Origin: an uncultured Pseudomonadales bacterium
Lineage (GTDB): Bacteria > Pseudomonadota > Gammaproteobacteria > Pseudomonadales > Azotimanducaceae
Length of the DNA stretch: 64,000 nucleotides
Assembly (NCBI GenBank): GCA_951813295.1
Contig: CATOTI010000002.1
Coordinates: 1,426,001 to 1,490,000 of the forward strand
Reading direction: 5' to 3'
Position numbers and translations under genes: made by a program. The notes below the pieces were generated by a model that was not told the origin of the DNA, ran no database searches, and saw only the letters and a list, made by a program, of their open reading frames with translations. Positions 8,978-18,684 of the stretch are shown here, one piece after another. How positions within the stretch are numbered: the stretch's first letter is position 1; each line of letters starts with the position of its first letter.

Positions 8978-9421
8978 TTATTTCTTGAGCCGTTTCTCGA
9001 GCTTCTTCAGCGACTTCTTCAGCGACGTGATTTCGGCCTGCAACGCCGCGACCTCGACGCCACCCGCGTCGCTACCGAAATGCTGTTCCCGCGTTTTGAG
9101 AACCACCTTGTCGGCATCGTAGTTGGAGTTGAAGATCGCGACCGCCTCGAAGTTTTCGTCGCCTACGTTGCAGTACGCGTGAAACTGCCCTTCCGGCACG
9201 ACCGCGACCGATCCAGCACAAACATCAAACGTTTCGTCTTCGATCTGCACTTGGCCTTCGCCCGAAAGGACGACCACGACCTCTTCGACGATCGTGTGGC
9301 TGTGGCCCGGATCGGATTGGCCCGGTTTGAGCGAAATCGGCGCGACCCCGAGTTCGCCGAGCTTCGACTCACGCACCGCCCGAGCGGATGCGAAGTCGTT
9401 GGTATTGAGTACCTTTCCCAT
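8978..9421 (-). CDS. cupin-domain protein with C-terminal coiled coil
   Basis: A 147-residue protein. Residues 25-110 form a single cupin barrel: the first motif contains GHSHTIVEEVVVVLSGEG with two histidines and a glutamate, and the second contains PEGQFHAY with the fourth ligand, so a metal site is likely. Residues 115-147 are rich in Leu, Lys and Glu in heptad spacing, suggesting a short coiled coil for oligomerisation, which is unusual for small cupins. GGGAG lies 8 bases before the ATG. It precedes the DUF3604 gene by 36 bases. Role unknown. Confidence 0.75.
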   Translation of the reverse strand: MGKVLNTNDFASARAVRESKLGELGVAPISLKPGQSDPGHSHTIVEEVVVVLSGEGQVQIEDETFDVCAGSVAVVPEGQFHAYCNVGDENFEAVAIFNSNYDADKVVLKTREQHFGSDAGGVEVAALQAEITSLKKSLKKLEKRLKK

Positions 9422-9593
9422 GTCTGGCTCCCTTCGATGGTCTGCTGTCGCCCTCTGCTACACCGGGGCGTTTGGTTGGATGCCATGTTCGGAGCTACCG
9501 CCGGGGAAGGCAAGGCGCGCCGAAGCCTGCCCGAAAAGCCACCCTCGCGAGAGCGGCCGCTTTTCCTTACGATCGCGCGTTTCGCGACTATCG

Positions 9594-10562
9594 ATGAATC
9601 GCATGAGTCTCAAAAGTCGACCGGGCCTGACCGCGATCGTCGCCGTCCTGCTGACGTTCTCCGCCGGCGCCGTCGAGTTCATCGCCCTCGGCGACCTGCC
9701 TTATAACGACGACCAGGCCGCGACATTCGAGGACAAGATCGCGCCGGCCGTACGGGCGGCCAACGTGCCTTTCGTCGTGCACTACGGCGACTTCAAATCG
9801 GGCGGCGCGGCCTGTACCGACGACGCTCTCGCGGCCGGCCGCGACGAGATCCATGCCATTAACGACGCGCCCGTCTTTTTCACACCGGGCGACAACGACT
9901 GGACCGACTGCGATCGCGCGACCACCGGCGCGCCCGTGAGTGAGCTCGACCGTTTGGATTATCTCCGTCGCGTCTTCTTCGCTAACGAGCAAGCCATGCC
10001 GACCGACTGGGGCGTTCGTCGTCAACCGCTCTACCCGGAAAACGCAATCTGGTCGGTGGACGATGTCGTCTTCGTCACGACGCACGTCGTCGGGACCAAC
10101 AACGGCCGCGACGAAATCCTCGAGGACGATATCGACAACGCCCTCGCCCACGTCGAAGCGCGCGAGCAGGCAGCGCGTGCCTGGCTCACCGACGCAGCCA
10201 TTGCGACCCTTCGGGCGAAGGCGCTCGTGGTGATTGGCCATGCCGACGTCACGACGCCCTTCGGTGCGGGTACGTGCGATGCATCGAACCGGATGCGGTG
10301 CGACGCGTATCAGGACTTCCGCGCATTGCTGAAACGCGCCGCCGAAATCCACCGCAAGCCAATGCTCTACTTGCACGGAGACACGAGCCCTTTCTGTGTC
10401 GACGAGGGCTTCGGCGACGGGGCCGACAATCTCTGGCGATTGAACGGCCCGGGCGACTACACCGTGATCGATGCCGTCAAAGTGACTGTGACACCCGAAG
10501 CCGAAGTACCGTTTCAGTTCGAATCGGTCGTCGGCGAAACCGCACCGCCGAGCTGTACCTGA
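9594..10562 (+). CDS. secreted metallophosphoesterase-like protein
   Basis: About 322 residues with an N-terminal hydrophobic signal segment ending near SAGAVEF, so probably periplasmic. The mature part begins FIALGDLPY and contains HYGDFKSGG and FFTPGDNDWTDC, arranged like the GDxH / GDxxD / GNHD metal-binding blocks of calcineurin-type phosphoesterases, although the canonical GNHE is replaced by GDND. Several cysteines near the C terminus could form disulphides. Starts at 9594 and 9603 are both possible. Its stop overlaps the DUF1289 start by one base (TGATG), so the two are coupled. No substrate can be assigned. Confidence 0.6.
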   Translation: MNRMSLKSRPGLTAIVAVLLTFSAGAVEFIALGDLPYNDDQAATFEDKIAPAVRAANVPFVVHYGDFKSGGAACTDDALAAGRDEIHAINDAPVFFTPGDNDWTDCDRATTGAPVSELDRLDYLRRVFFANEQAMPTDWGVRRQPLYPENAIWSVDDVVFVTTHVVGTNNGRDEILEDDIDNALAHVEAREQAARAWLTDAAIATLRAKALVVIGHADVTTPFGAGTCDASNRMRCDAYQDFRALLKRAAEIHRKPMLYLHGDTSPFCVDEGFGDGADNLWRLNGPGDYTVIDAVKVTVTPEAEVPFQFESVVGETAPPSCT

Positions 10563-10750
10563 TGGGAAAAGCGACCTACATCCCCACGCCCTGCATCCGC
10601 GTATGCCGCCTGAACGAAGAATCAGTCTGTGTCGGCTGCTTGCGTAGCGCTGAAGAAATCAGACGATGGCCCGATGCCGATCTCGACGAACGGATCGAGA
10701 TCCTCGATCAGATCTCCGAACGCAGCAAAACGATCGCGCCCCAATACTGA
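10562..10750 (+). CDS. DUF1289 family small cysteine-rich protein
   Basis: A 62-residue protein with the DUF1289 pattern: PTPCIRVCRL followed by CVGCLRSAEEI. The four cysteines (11, 15, 23, 26) suggest metal or Fe-S binding. The family is common in Pseudomonadota and its function is unknown. Translation begins on the last base of the preceding stop codon. It converges on a cupin gene with a 15-base gap. Confidence 0.8.
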   Translation: MGKATYIPTPCIRVCRLNEESVCVGCLRSAEEIRRWPDADLDERIEILDQISERSKTIAPQY

Positions 10751-10765
10751 AGGTCACGGACCCGA

Positions 10766-11137
10766 TCAGTCGGCCCATTCGCGCTCGATTTGCTCTGCCT
10801 CGTCATCGCCCGGCCATGCCGGGACCGTCGTCCCGACGATGCCGAGTCCTTCGTCACCTGCTCGGAACTGAAAACTGACGCCTCGATCGATCGCGACCGC
10901 GATGCCGGGTTCGAGCCCTGTCACGCCGATACCCTCCCGCCAGATTGCCCCGCTTCCCGAGACGACGAACCACAACTCCCTGACTCGCCGATGGCGGATC
11001 GCGGTCGACGTCTCATCCGGTGCCAGTTCGAAATGCGCCATCGACGCTTCGTCGAGACGCACGAGCGGTCGCACACGCGACCCGTCCGGCGCGACCTCCA
11101 CGGGTGCTTCTCCGAGTTCAGCCGTCAGCGTCTGCAT
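10766..11137 (-). CDS. cupin-domain protein
   Basis: A 123-residue single-domain cupin. The barrel is seen as alternating short strands with RHRRVRELWFVVSGSGAIW (first motif, His and Glu) and a weaker second motif around IAVAIDRGVSFQF, where the usual final histidine is not evident. Metal binding may therefore be partial or lost. It converges on the DUF1289 gene and diverges from the HAD-family gene across 120 bases. Function unknown. Confidence 0.65.
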   Translation of the reverse strand: MQTLTAELGEAPVEVAPDGSRVRPLVRLDEASMAHFELAPDETSTAIRHRRVRELWFVVSGSGAIWREGIGVTGLEPGIAVAIDRGVSFQFRAGDEGLGIVGTTVPAWPGDDEAEQIEREWAD

Positions 11138-11257
11138 GAGTTATCCCAAAGCAACGTATCGACCTATCATCACGACTCGTCTCGACCGTTGCGAGGCGCC
11201 GACACATAAACCCACGAGTTCAGGAGAGCCGCCAAAGCGGCAGCAGAAGGAACCCCT

Positions 11258-11965
11258 ATGCCAGCACCCAAGATGCTCACGTTTGATGTCTTCGGCACCG
11301 TCGTCGACTGGTATTCGTCGATCAAAGCCGAGGGTGAGGCTCTTGGTGAGTCGAAGGGCATCACCGGCGTCGACTGGGGCAAATTCGCATCGTCGTGGCG
11401 GCGTCGCTACGGACCGTCAATGGAGCCGATACGAACCGGCGAACGCGGTTGGATCAAACTCGACGTCCTGCATCGCGAAAACCTGCTCGCCACGCTCGAG
11501 GAGTTCGGCGTCGATCTCGACGAACCGTCGACCGAACACTTCAACCGCGCCTGGCATCGCCTGACGCCCTGGCCCGACAGCCCGCCCGGCCTCGCGCGCC
11601 TCAAGTCGAAGTTCATCATCGCGACGCTTTCGAACGGCCACATCGAACTGATCGTGAACATGGCGAAGAACGGCAACCTGCCGTGGGACGTCGTGCTCGG
11701 CGCCGAACCGACACAAAGCTACAAACCCCACCCGACGACTTATCTCCGCTCGGCCGAAATCATGGGCCTGACGCCGGGCGAGTGCATGATGGTCGCGGCC
11801 CACCCCGGTGATCTCGAAGCCGCCGCGGGGCTCGGCTTCCAGACCGCCTACGTTCACCGGCCGAACGAGTTCGGACCCGGTCGCACCGTCGAAGCCCCCA
11901 AACCGAACACATTCGACTACCAAACCAACAGCATGGAAGAACTCGCAACAGCGCTCGGTTGCTAA
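11258..11965 (+). CDS. HAD-superfamily hydrolase, haloacid dehalogenase type II-like
   Basis: A 235-residue HAD protein. The nucleophile is Asp10 in LTFDVFGTVVDW, motif II is IATLSNGH, the motif III lysine is in YKPHPTTY, and motif IV is AAHPGDLEAA. These are the landmarks of L-2-haloacid dehalogenases, but the SSNxWD motif of proven dehalogenases is replaced by AAHPGD, which is common in uncharacterised relatives, so dehalogenation is only one possibility. AGAAGGA lies 6 bases before the ATG. It is 37 bases upstream of the GMC oxidoreductase and is probably in its operon. Confidence 0.8.
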   Translation: MPAPKMLTFDVFGTVVDWYSSIKAEGEALGESKGITGVDWGKFASSWRRRYGPSMEPIRTGERGWIKLDVLHRENLLATLEEFGVDLDEPSTEHFNRAWHRLTPWPDSPPGLARLKSKFIIATLSNGHIELIVNMAKNGNLPWDVVLGAEPTQSYKPHPTTYLRSAEIMGLTPGECMMVAAHPGDLEAAAGLGFQTAYVHRPNEFGPGRTVEAPKPNTFDYQTNSMEELATALGC

Positions 11966-12002
11966 GGTTCGTTCCATCACGACAACTCATCGAGGGAGAA
12001 AA

Positions 12003-13613
12003 ATGGCGCAAGCAGACGATCCGGTCGACGTACTGATCATCGGCGCAGGGGCGTCAGGCGCTGCCGTCGCCTGGAGTCTCGCCGACACCCGAATGCGCAT
12101 CGTCTGTTTCGAGCAAGGCGATTGGACGAATAGCGGCGAATACCCGACGAACAACAAGGATTGGGAGTCGCAGGCTTTCGGGCCGTACAGCATCGACCCG
12201 AACATTCGCGGCCTCGAGACCGACTACCCGATCAACAACGACGATTCGCCCATCAACGTCGTGAACTTCAACGGCGTCGGTGGCGGCACGATCTTGTACG
12301 CGGCCCATTTTCCACGGCTGCATCCCTCCGATTTCAAGGTGAAGTCTCTGGACGGCGTCGCGGACGATTGGCCCATCGACTACGACCAGCTTGAGCAGTA
12401 CTTCTCGCAGAACGACCAAATGATGGGAGTCTCGGGGTTGGCGGGCGATCCAATGTATCCGCCGAAGCAGCCGCCGTTGCCGCCAATCCCCCTGGGTCTC
12501 GTCGGCGAAGCGGTCGCACGCGGTTACAACAATCTCGGCTGGCATTGGTGGCCGTCCGACAGCGCGATCATCTCGCGGCCTTACGAGGGACGCGATCGAT
12601 GCCTGAACCTCGGCCCCTGCACATCCGGTTGCTCGCAGGGCGGCAAATCGAGCACCGATATCACCTACTGGCCCGAGGCGATCCGCAAGGGTGTCGAGCT
12701 CAGGACCCGTCATCGCGTGCGCGAGATCAGCGTGAACGACGAGGGGATGGCCGACGGCGTTTTCTGTTTTGACGAGGAAGGCGTCGAGCGTTTCCAGCGT
12801 GCCGAGGTGGTCGTCATGGCATGCAACGGTGTCGGCACGCCGCGGATTCTCCTGAACTCGACCTCAGAGCGTTTCCCGAACGGGCTCGCCAACTCGAGCG
12901 GCCTCGTCGGCAAGAACCTGATGTTCCACCCGATCAGCTTCGTGCAAGGCATCTTCGAAGAACGCCTCGATAGCCACAAAGGTCCGGGCGGTTGCTGCAT
13001 TCTCTCGAAGGAGTTCTACGAGACGGATCTGTCGCGCGGTTTCGTGCGCGGCTACAACATGCAGATCACACGGGGTGCGGGGCCGCTCTCGACAGCGATG
13101 CAGGGCTTGTACAACGGCTCGATTCCCTGGGGACCCGGACACCACGAAGCGTTTGCGAAGAAATTCGATCACGTCGCTTCTATCGGCATTCTCTGCGAAG
13201 ACCTGCCGGAGGAGCACAACACCGTGACGCTCGATCCGGAGCTCGTCGATTCAGACGGGATTCCCGCGCCCAAGATCAACTACACGATCAGCGAAAATAG
13301 CCACCGGATGCTTGAGCACGGTATGGACCGCGCCGAGGAAGTCATGCAGGCGGCTGGCGCCATCGAAACGATTCGGGGCGGACAGATCCGTCAGTCTGGC
13401 TGGCATCTCTTGGGTACCGCGCGGATGGGCGATGACCCGGAGACGTCCGTCGTCAACGGCTGGGGGCGCAGTCACGACGTCAAGAACCTCTTCATCGTCG
13501 ATGGCAGCATCTTCGTCACCTCCGGCGGCGTGAACCCCACGAGCACGATCCAGGCGCTTGCGCTCTACGTCGCCGACACGATGAAAAAGAACCTCGCGAA
13601 TCTCTTCGACTGA
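12003..13613 (+). CDS. GMC-family FAD oxidoreductase
   Basis: A 536-residue flavoprotein. The ADP-binding motif VLIIGAGASGAAVAW is at residues 10-24. The C-terminal GMC_oxred_C domain holds the catalytic pair, His in SGWHLLGTARMG and Asn in GGVNPTSTIQ. The family oxidises alcohols and sugars and passes electrons to oxygen or a carrier; the layout resembles the large subunit of gluconate 2-dehydrogenase. There is no signal peptide, consistent with a cytoplasmic enzyme unless the partner carries the export signal, which it does not. GAGGGAGAA precedes the ATG at 12003. The open frame extends upstream but overlaps the HAD gene and lacks similarity there. Confidence 0.85.
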   Translation: MAQADDPVDVLIIGAGASGAAVAWSLADTRMRIVCFEQGDWTNSGEYPTNNKDWESQAFGPYSIDPNIRGLETDYPINNDDSPINVVNFNGVGGGTILYAAHFPRLHPSDFKVKSLDGVADDWPIDYDQLEQYFSQNDQMMGVSGLAGDPMYPPKQPPLPPIPLGLVGEAVARGYNNLGWHWWPSDSAIISRPYEGRDRCLNLGPCTSGCSQGGKSSTDITYWPEAIRKGVELRTRHRVREISVNDEGMADGVFCFDEEGVERFQRAEVVVMACNGVGTPRILLNSTSERFPNGLANSSGLVGKNLMFHPISFVQGIFEERLDSHKGPGGCCILSKEFYETDLSRGFVRGYNMQITRGAGPLSTAMQGLYNGSIPWGPGHHEAFAKKFDHVASIGILCEDLPEEHNTVTLDPELVDSDGIPAPKINYTISENSHRMLEHGMDRAEEVMQAAGAIETIRGGQIRQSGWHLLGTARMGDDPETSVVNGWGRSHDVKNLFIVDGSIFVTSGGVNPTSTIQALALYVADTMKKNLANLFD

Positions 13614-13625
13614 GCGGAGACCTCA

Positions 13626-14081
13626 ATGAACGATCAACTCATCGGCTCCGATCATCCGCTGTCAGACGCGCAACGCGAGAAACTGCCGTCCTTGCTCGAT
13701 ACGCTGCTGCCGGCCAGCGACGACGGCCGGATGCCGAGCGCTTCGAACCTCGACTTCATCGGCTACTTGAACGAGTCCGACCCCGACTTTTTTGCCGTCC
13801 TCGGCGCGTTGCTCGACGGACTCGATGACGACTTCATGGATCAACCCATCACCGAGCGGGTCGACCGTCTGACCGCCATTGCCAGCGCCGAGCCCGAGGC
13901 GTTCCACGCACTCGTCGGCAACGCCTACGCGTGCTACTACCAGGACGACCAGGCGCTTGCCGGAATCGGCATGGAACAGGGGCCGCCTTTTCCCCGCGGC
14001 AACACCATCGAGGAAGGCGATCTCTCGCTCCTCGATCCCGTCACCGCGAAGCCACGGAGTTACCGGAAGGCGAGTCCCTAG
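13626..14081 (+). CDS. gluconate 2-dehydrogenase subunit 3-like small subunit
   Basis: A 151-residue protein directly after the GMC oxidoreductase (12-base gap). The segment LPSLLDTLLPASDDGRMPSA near residues 20-40 matches the start of the Gluconate_2-dh3 domain, which is the small partner of GMC dehydrogenases. Such subunits usually carry a twin-arginine signal that exports the complex; here the N terminus is plain (MNDQLIGSDHPLS), so the complex probably stays in the cytoplasm. Its stop overlaps the end of the convergent aminotransferase by 4 bases. Confidence 0.65.
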   Translation: MNDQLIGSDHPLSDAQREKLPSLLDTLLPASDDGRMPSASNLDFIGYLNESDPDFFAVLGALLDGLDDDFMDQPITERVDRLTAIASAEPEAFHALVGNAYACYYQDDQALAGIGMEQGPPFPRGNTIEEGDLSLLDPVTAKPRSYRKASP

Positions 14082-15355
14082 ACTCGCTTTCCACCCGCGA
14101 CCCGCCGACACGCGATCGCGAGCCGCTCGATCGCGTCCTCGATATGCGCGGTCGGCGTCCACGGATAAGCAATCCGAATATGTCGGCTTTCGCCGGCCGG
14201 CATAAATCCCTGTCCGGAGTTGACCGCGATCCCTTCGAAGAGCGCCATGCGGTGCAATGCTTCGAGTTCGAGCGGTTCCTTCAGTTCTGCCCAGACGTAG
14301 AAGCCGCCCAGCGGACGACGCCAGTCGAGGAACTCATCGACCCCATTCTTGGCCATCGCGTCGAGCAGCACGTCACGCTTGGTTCGATAAATCTCACGCA
14401 CCGCCTCGACGTGCGGATCGAAACCGTCATTGACGAGGAAATGTTGCAGCATCCTGAGTCCGAGCTGGTTTTGGCCCATGGCAAAGCGCATGCGCGAGAA
14501 GAGCGCGATCAGACTCGGCGCCGCTTCGATCCAACCGACACGAATCCCCGTGGCGATAGTTTTGGAAAACGTACCGACCGTCACGACGCCGTGTCCGCCC
14601 GCGATCGATGCCAGCGACTCGGGTGGCGGCTCGTCGAACCAGAGATCCCGATACGCCTCGTCGTCGAGAATGAGCGCGTCAAAGCGATCCGCAAGATCCA
14701 GGAGTTTGTGGCGACGTTCGAGCGACATCGTGACGCCGGTCGGATTCTGGAACGCGGAGATCGTGTAGATGATCTTGACCGGTCGTCCTTCGCGCCGGCG
14801 CGCCTCGAGAATCGTTTCGAGTTCATCGGTCACGAGTCCGTCACCGTCGACCGATACGTAATCGATTTCCGCCTGCACACCCCGGAAGTTGTGCAAAGTG
14901 CCCATATAGACCGGGCTTTCCGAAACGATCACATCACCCGGCTCGATCAGCGAGCGAACGATGAGATCGATCGCGCCGGAAGATCCATTCGTCAGCTGGA
15001 ACCGATCGACGTCCACCGGATAGGACGATTCGGCGTTTCGCCGCGTCGACAGCCATTCCCTGATCTCGGTCGGCCCCTGGCCGAACCCGTAACGCAGTGC
15101 CCGGTCGTCGTTTTCACCGAGGACGGCACTCGCGGCGTCACCGAAGGCATTCTTCGGCAAGCTCGCGGCGTCCGGGATCCCGACGGCCAGATAGAGCAGC
15201 GGCTTCTGCGGTGTCACGTCGGCGGGAAGATCCCAATCACCCGGCGTGCCGTAGAGCGCGCCAGCGGCCGCGTTAGCGATCGTCTTCGGCGACCGATCTC
15301 CCCAACGATGCTCGAGCCGCGTGCGCAGCTCTTTCGGATCGAACTCGACGCTCAT
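14078..15355 (-). CDS. fold-type I PLP aminotransferase (2-aminoadipate/MocR-type catalytic domain)
   Basis: A 425-residue class I/II aminotransferase. Asn204-Pro205 in FQNPTGVTM, Asp232 in LILDDEAY, the Schiff-base Lys265 in GTFSKTIATG and Arg272 nearby are the expected PLP-site residues, with an NGSSGAIDL phosphate loop at about 123. It resembles 2-aminoadipate or valine-type transaminases and the catalytic half of MocR regulators, without a DNA-binding domain. It starts 6 bases after the acyl-CoA dehydrogenase stop and so closes the acyl-CoA operon; a link to branched-chain or lysine-type catabolism is an inference. Confidence 0.85.
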   Translation of the reverse strand: MSVEFDPKELRTRLEHRWGDRSPKTIANAAAGALYGTPGDWDLPADVTPQKPLLYLAVGIPDAASLPKNAFGDAASAVLGENDDRALRYGFGQGPTEIREWLSTRRNAESSYPVDVDRFQLTNGSSGAIDLIVRSLIEPGDVIVSESPVYMGTLHNFRGVQAEIDYVSVDGDGLVTDELETILEARRREGRPVKIIYTISAFQNPTGVTMSLERRHKLLDLADRFDALILDDEAYRDLWFDEPPPESLASIAGGHGVVTVGTFSKTIATGIRVGWIEAAPSLIALFSRMRFAMGQNQLGLRMLQHFLVNDGFDPHVEAVREIYRTKRDVLLDAMAKNGVDEFLDWRRPLGGFYVWAELKEPLELEALHRMALFEGIAVNSGQGFMPAGESRHIRIAYPWTPTAHIEDAIERLAIACRRVAGGKRV

Positions 15356-15361
15356 CGGGCG

Positions 15362-16474
15362 TTAGAAGCCCAGGAGGCGCGCGTAGCGATCGCGATGAAA
15401 CGCCTGGTTGCCATATAGCGATTCGAGCACACGTGCTCGCTTCAGGTAGAACCCGGCATCGAACTGGTCGGTCATGCCGATGCCGCCATGAATCTGGATG
15501 AGCTGATTCGACATCTCGTGCAGGAAATCGCCGACCTTGCTCATCGACAACGAACTCATCTCGGGCACGTTCGGCGCGTCGGTATCGATCGCCTGCAAGG
15601 CGGCTTCGGCACACGAGCGGGAAAGCTCGCTTTTCATGAAGAGCGCTGCGGCCCGATGGCCGAGTGCCTGGAAAGATCCGATCACACGACCAAACTGTTC
15701 GCGTGTCTTCAAATAGTCGACCGTCATGTCGAATGCACGCAGCGCCGTGCCGAGCATCTCCATCCCGAGGCCGGCGCGGGCGCGATCGAGTACCGCTTCC
15801 AGGAGATCACCCCCTTCGAGCGAGAGCACCGCTTCGGGGCCAAGTTCGACGCCGTCGAACCGAACGTTCGCGTAACCGCGTGAATCGACCGTCTGTAGCC
15901 GTTCGCGGGTAATGCCGGCCGCGTCCGCTGGCACCAGCACGAGGGTGCTTTCGCCCGCCGATTGCGCGGCGACGACGAGGGTTGTCGCGGCCATGCCTTC
16001 CGGAACGAACGTCTTGGCGCCGTTCAACACGAACCCGCCGGCGCTGCTCGTGATGGTCGTCTCGAAATCCTGCGGGGCATGCCTCGGGCCTTCATCGACC
16101 GCGAGGGTGAGGACCTCGCTCCCATCGACGATCTTCGGCAGATAGTGCTTTTTCTGAACGTCCCCACCGCCGAGTAGCACGGCCGTGGCACCGACCAACG
16201 CGGAGCTGAACAACGGCGAGGCGGTCAACTCGCGGCCGAGTTGCTCGAGCACTACGCCAAACGTGAGGTAGCCGAGGTCAGATCCGCCGTACGCTTCCGG
16301 AATCAGAATGCCCGTCCAGCCCATCTCGACCATCGTCTGCCAGGTCTCGGTGTCGAAGCCGAGCGCCTCGCCGGTATCGCGCATCGCACGAAAGTTCGCG
16401 ACCGGCGCCTGCTCGGTGACCCAGCTCGTCGCCTGATCCTTGAGCATCGACTGTTCTTCGGTGAGTGCGGCCAT
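15362..16474 (-). CDS. acyl-CoA dehydrogenase
   Basis: A 370-residue flavoenzyme of the acyl-CoA dehydrogenase family. It begins with the helical N-terminal domain (DTGEALGFDTETWQ, then ILIPEAYGGSDLGYL), has the middle beta domain, and ends with a C-terminal helical bundle containing LKTREQFGRVIGSFQA and QIHGGIGMTDQF, the FAD contact regions. It is 3 bases downstream of a second acyl-CoA dehydrogenase; such tandem pairs often form hetero-oligomers in steroid side-chain and other unusual acyl-CoA oxidations. Chain length is not predictable. Confidence 0.9.
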   Translation of the reverse strand: MAALTEEQSMLKDQATSWVTEQAPVANFRAMRDTGEALGFDTETWQTMVEMGWTGILIPEAYGGSDLGYLTFGVVLEQLGRELTASPLFSSALVGATAVLLGGGDVQKKHYLPKIVDGSEVLTLAVDEGPRHAPQDFETTITSSAGGFVLNGAKTFVPEGMAATTLVVAAQSAGESTLVLVPADAAGITRERLQTVDSRGYANVRFDGVELGPEAVLSLEGGDLLEAVLDRARAGLGMEMLGTALRAFDMTVDYLKTREQFGRVIGSFQALGHRAAALFMKSELSRSCAEAALQAIDTDAPNVPEMSSLSMSKVGDFLHEMSNQLIQIHGGIGMTDQFDAGFYLKRARVLESLYGNQAFHRDRYARLLGF

Positions 16475-16477
16475 CGT

Positions 16478-17698
16478 CTAGCCCTTCTGCGTCGTCTCGG
16501 GCAGACCCAAGATGTTTTTCGAAATGATGTTGTACTGGACCTCGAACGAACCGCCGTAGATCGACATCGCCTTGCCGGAAAGCCAGCCCCGCACGGCGTC
16601 GATCTCGAAGTCGGTAAAGGCTCCACCGTCCCAGCCGAGGCCTTGATTACCCATCAGCTCGACCGTCAGTTCGGCCCGGTCCTGGGCGACGATCGTGGCG
16701 GAGTTCTTGAGAATCGAGGCGGCCGCCGTGACTTCGAGGTTGCCGCGTGCTTCTGCCGTGATCCGCGCGACCGTGAGCTGGTGCGACTTGGCATCCATGA
16801 GATGGTTGGCGAGGCGTGACCGTAGATCCGCGTCGGCAAGCTCGCCCGTGGCGTTGGTGCCGACGTAATCTCTGGCCACATCCTGAAGCGGCCGCGGTCG
16901 CTCGCCGCTCGCCGCGGCATTCGAGCCCGTCTGGCTCTGCCGTTCGTGCTGCAGCAACCGTTTGATGACGCTCCAGCCGTCGTTCAGATCGCCGAGAAGG
17001 TCCGCCTTTTCGGCCACGGCATCGTTGAAGAACGTTTCACAAAACGGTGATGCACCGGCGATGAGACGAATCGGTCGCGTTTCGACCCCAGGCTGATCCA
17101 TCGGCAACATCACGAAGCTGATGCCGTCGCGCTTGGAAGCATCACTATCGGTTCGCACCAACGCGCCGCACCATTGCGAGATGTTCGCGCCGGACGTCCA
17201 GATCTTCGACCCGTTGAGTAGGAAGTTGTCACCGTCGTCGACCGCCTTGGTCGAAAGTGAAGCAAGGTCGGAACCCGCGTTCGGCTCGGAAAGCCCAAGG
17301 CACCAACGCACTTCCCCGCTCGCGATACCGGGCAGATGGCGTGCTTTCTGATCCTCCGTGCCGTATTCGAGCACAGTCGGGCCGACCATCGTGATCCCCA
17401 TGCCGGAGAGTGCCGAAATCGGGTTGAACGCGCCGATCGCACCCATTTCCTCGCCGATGATCTTCGCGTGTGGTTGCGTGAGCCCTGCGCCGCCGTATTC
17501 CGTGGGCCAGGTCGGGGCACCCCAGCCCTGACTCGCCAACCGGGAACGCCAGGTATCGAGATCCTGACGGTAGTCCGGGGCGTCACCTTCCATCCCGAGT
17601 CCTTTGCCCGCGAGCGACGCGGGGAAGTTCTCACCAAGCCACGCCTTCACCGAATCCCTGAAATCCGCCAAGGCTTCTTTTTCCATCGACCTCACCAT
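16478..17698 (-). CDS. acyl-CoA dehydrogenase
   Basis: About 406 residues, acyl-CoA dehydrogenase family: PTEYGGAGLTQPHAKII in the N-terminal domain, CLGLSEPNAGSDLASL and KIWTSGANISQW in the beta domain, and a C-terminal bundle ending GGSFEVQYNIISKNILGLP, typical of the long-chain FadE-like members. The start is uncertain between 17698 and 17686 since both have purine-rich sequence very close to the ATG; 17698 is given. Together with the following paralogue it probably makes a paired dehydrogenase. It lies 47 bases after the enoyl-CoA hydratase. Confidence 0.9.
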   Translation of the reverse strand: MVRSMEKEALADFRDSVKAWLGENFPASLAGKGLGMEGDAPDYRQDLDTWRSRLASQGWGAPTWPTEYGGAGLTQPHAKIIGEEMGAIGAFNPISALSGMGITMVGPTVLEYGTEDQKARHLPGIASGEVRWCLGLSEPNAGSDLASLSTKAVDDGDNFLLNGSKIWTSGANISQWCGALVRTDSDASKRDGISFVMLPMDQPGVETRPIRLIAGASPFCETFFNDAVAEKADLLGDLNDGWSVIKRLLQHERQSQTGSNAAASGERPRPLQDVARDYVGTNATGELADADLRSRLANHLMDAKSHQLTVARITAEARGNLEVTAAASILKNSATIVAQDRAELTVELMGNQGLGWDGGAFTDFEIDAVRGWLSGKAMSIYGGSFEVQYNIISKNILGLPETTQKG

Positions 17699-17745
17699 TC
17701 CTTTCGTCACTGGTTCTGCTCGAAACGGGCTCGAGCAATCGCGTT

Positions 17746-18543
<798 letters not shown>

Positions 18544-18684
18544 AGGAATTACTCATGTTTCTCGATCGAGCGCGCATTCTATGGCATGGCCACACGCGGT
18601 TCGCGGCGAAAAAACGGCATTCGTCGTGGTTTACAAGCCGAGCGTCCGGGATTCCAATCCCTGGGCACACGAATGGGGGTAGGC

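Noticed and set aside
13931..15418. Rightward open frame of almost 500 codons across two genes
   Set aside because: It overlaps the aminotransferase, which has complete PLP-site motifs, and shows no similarity itself.
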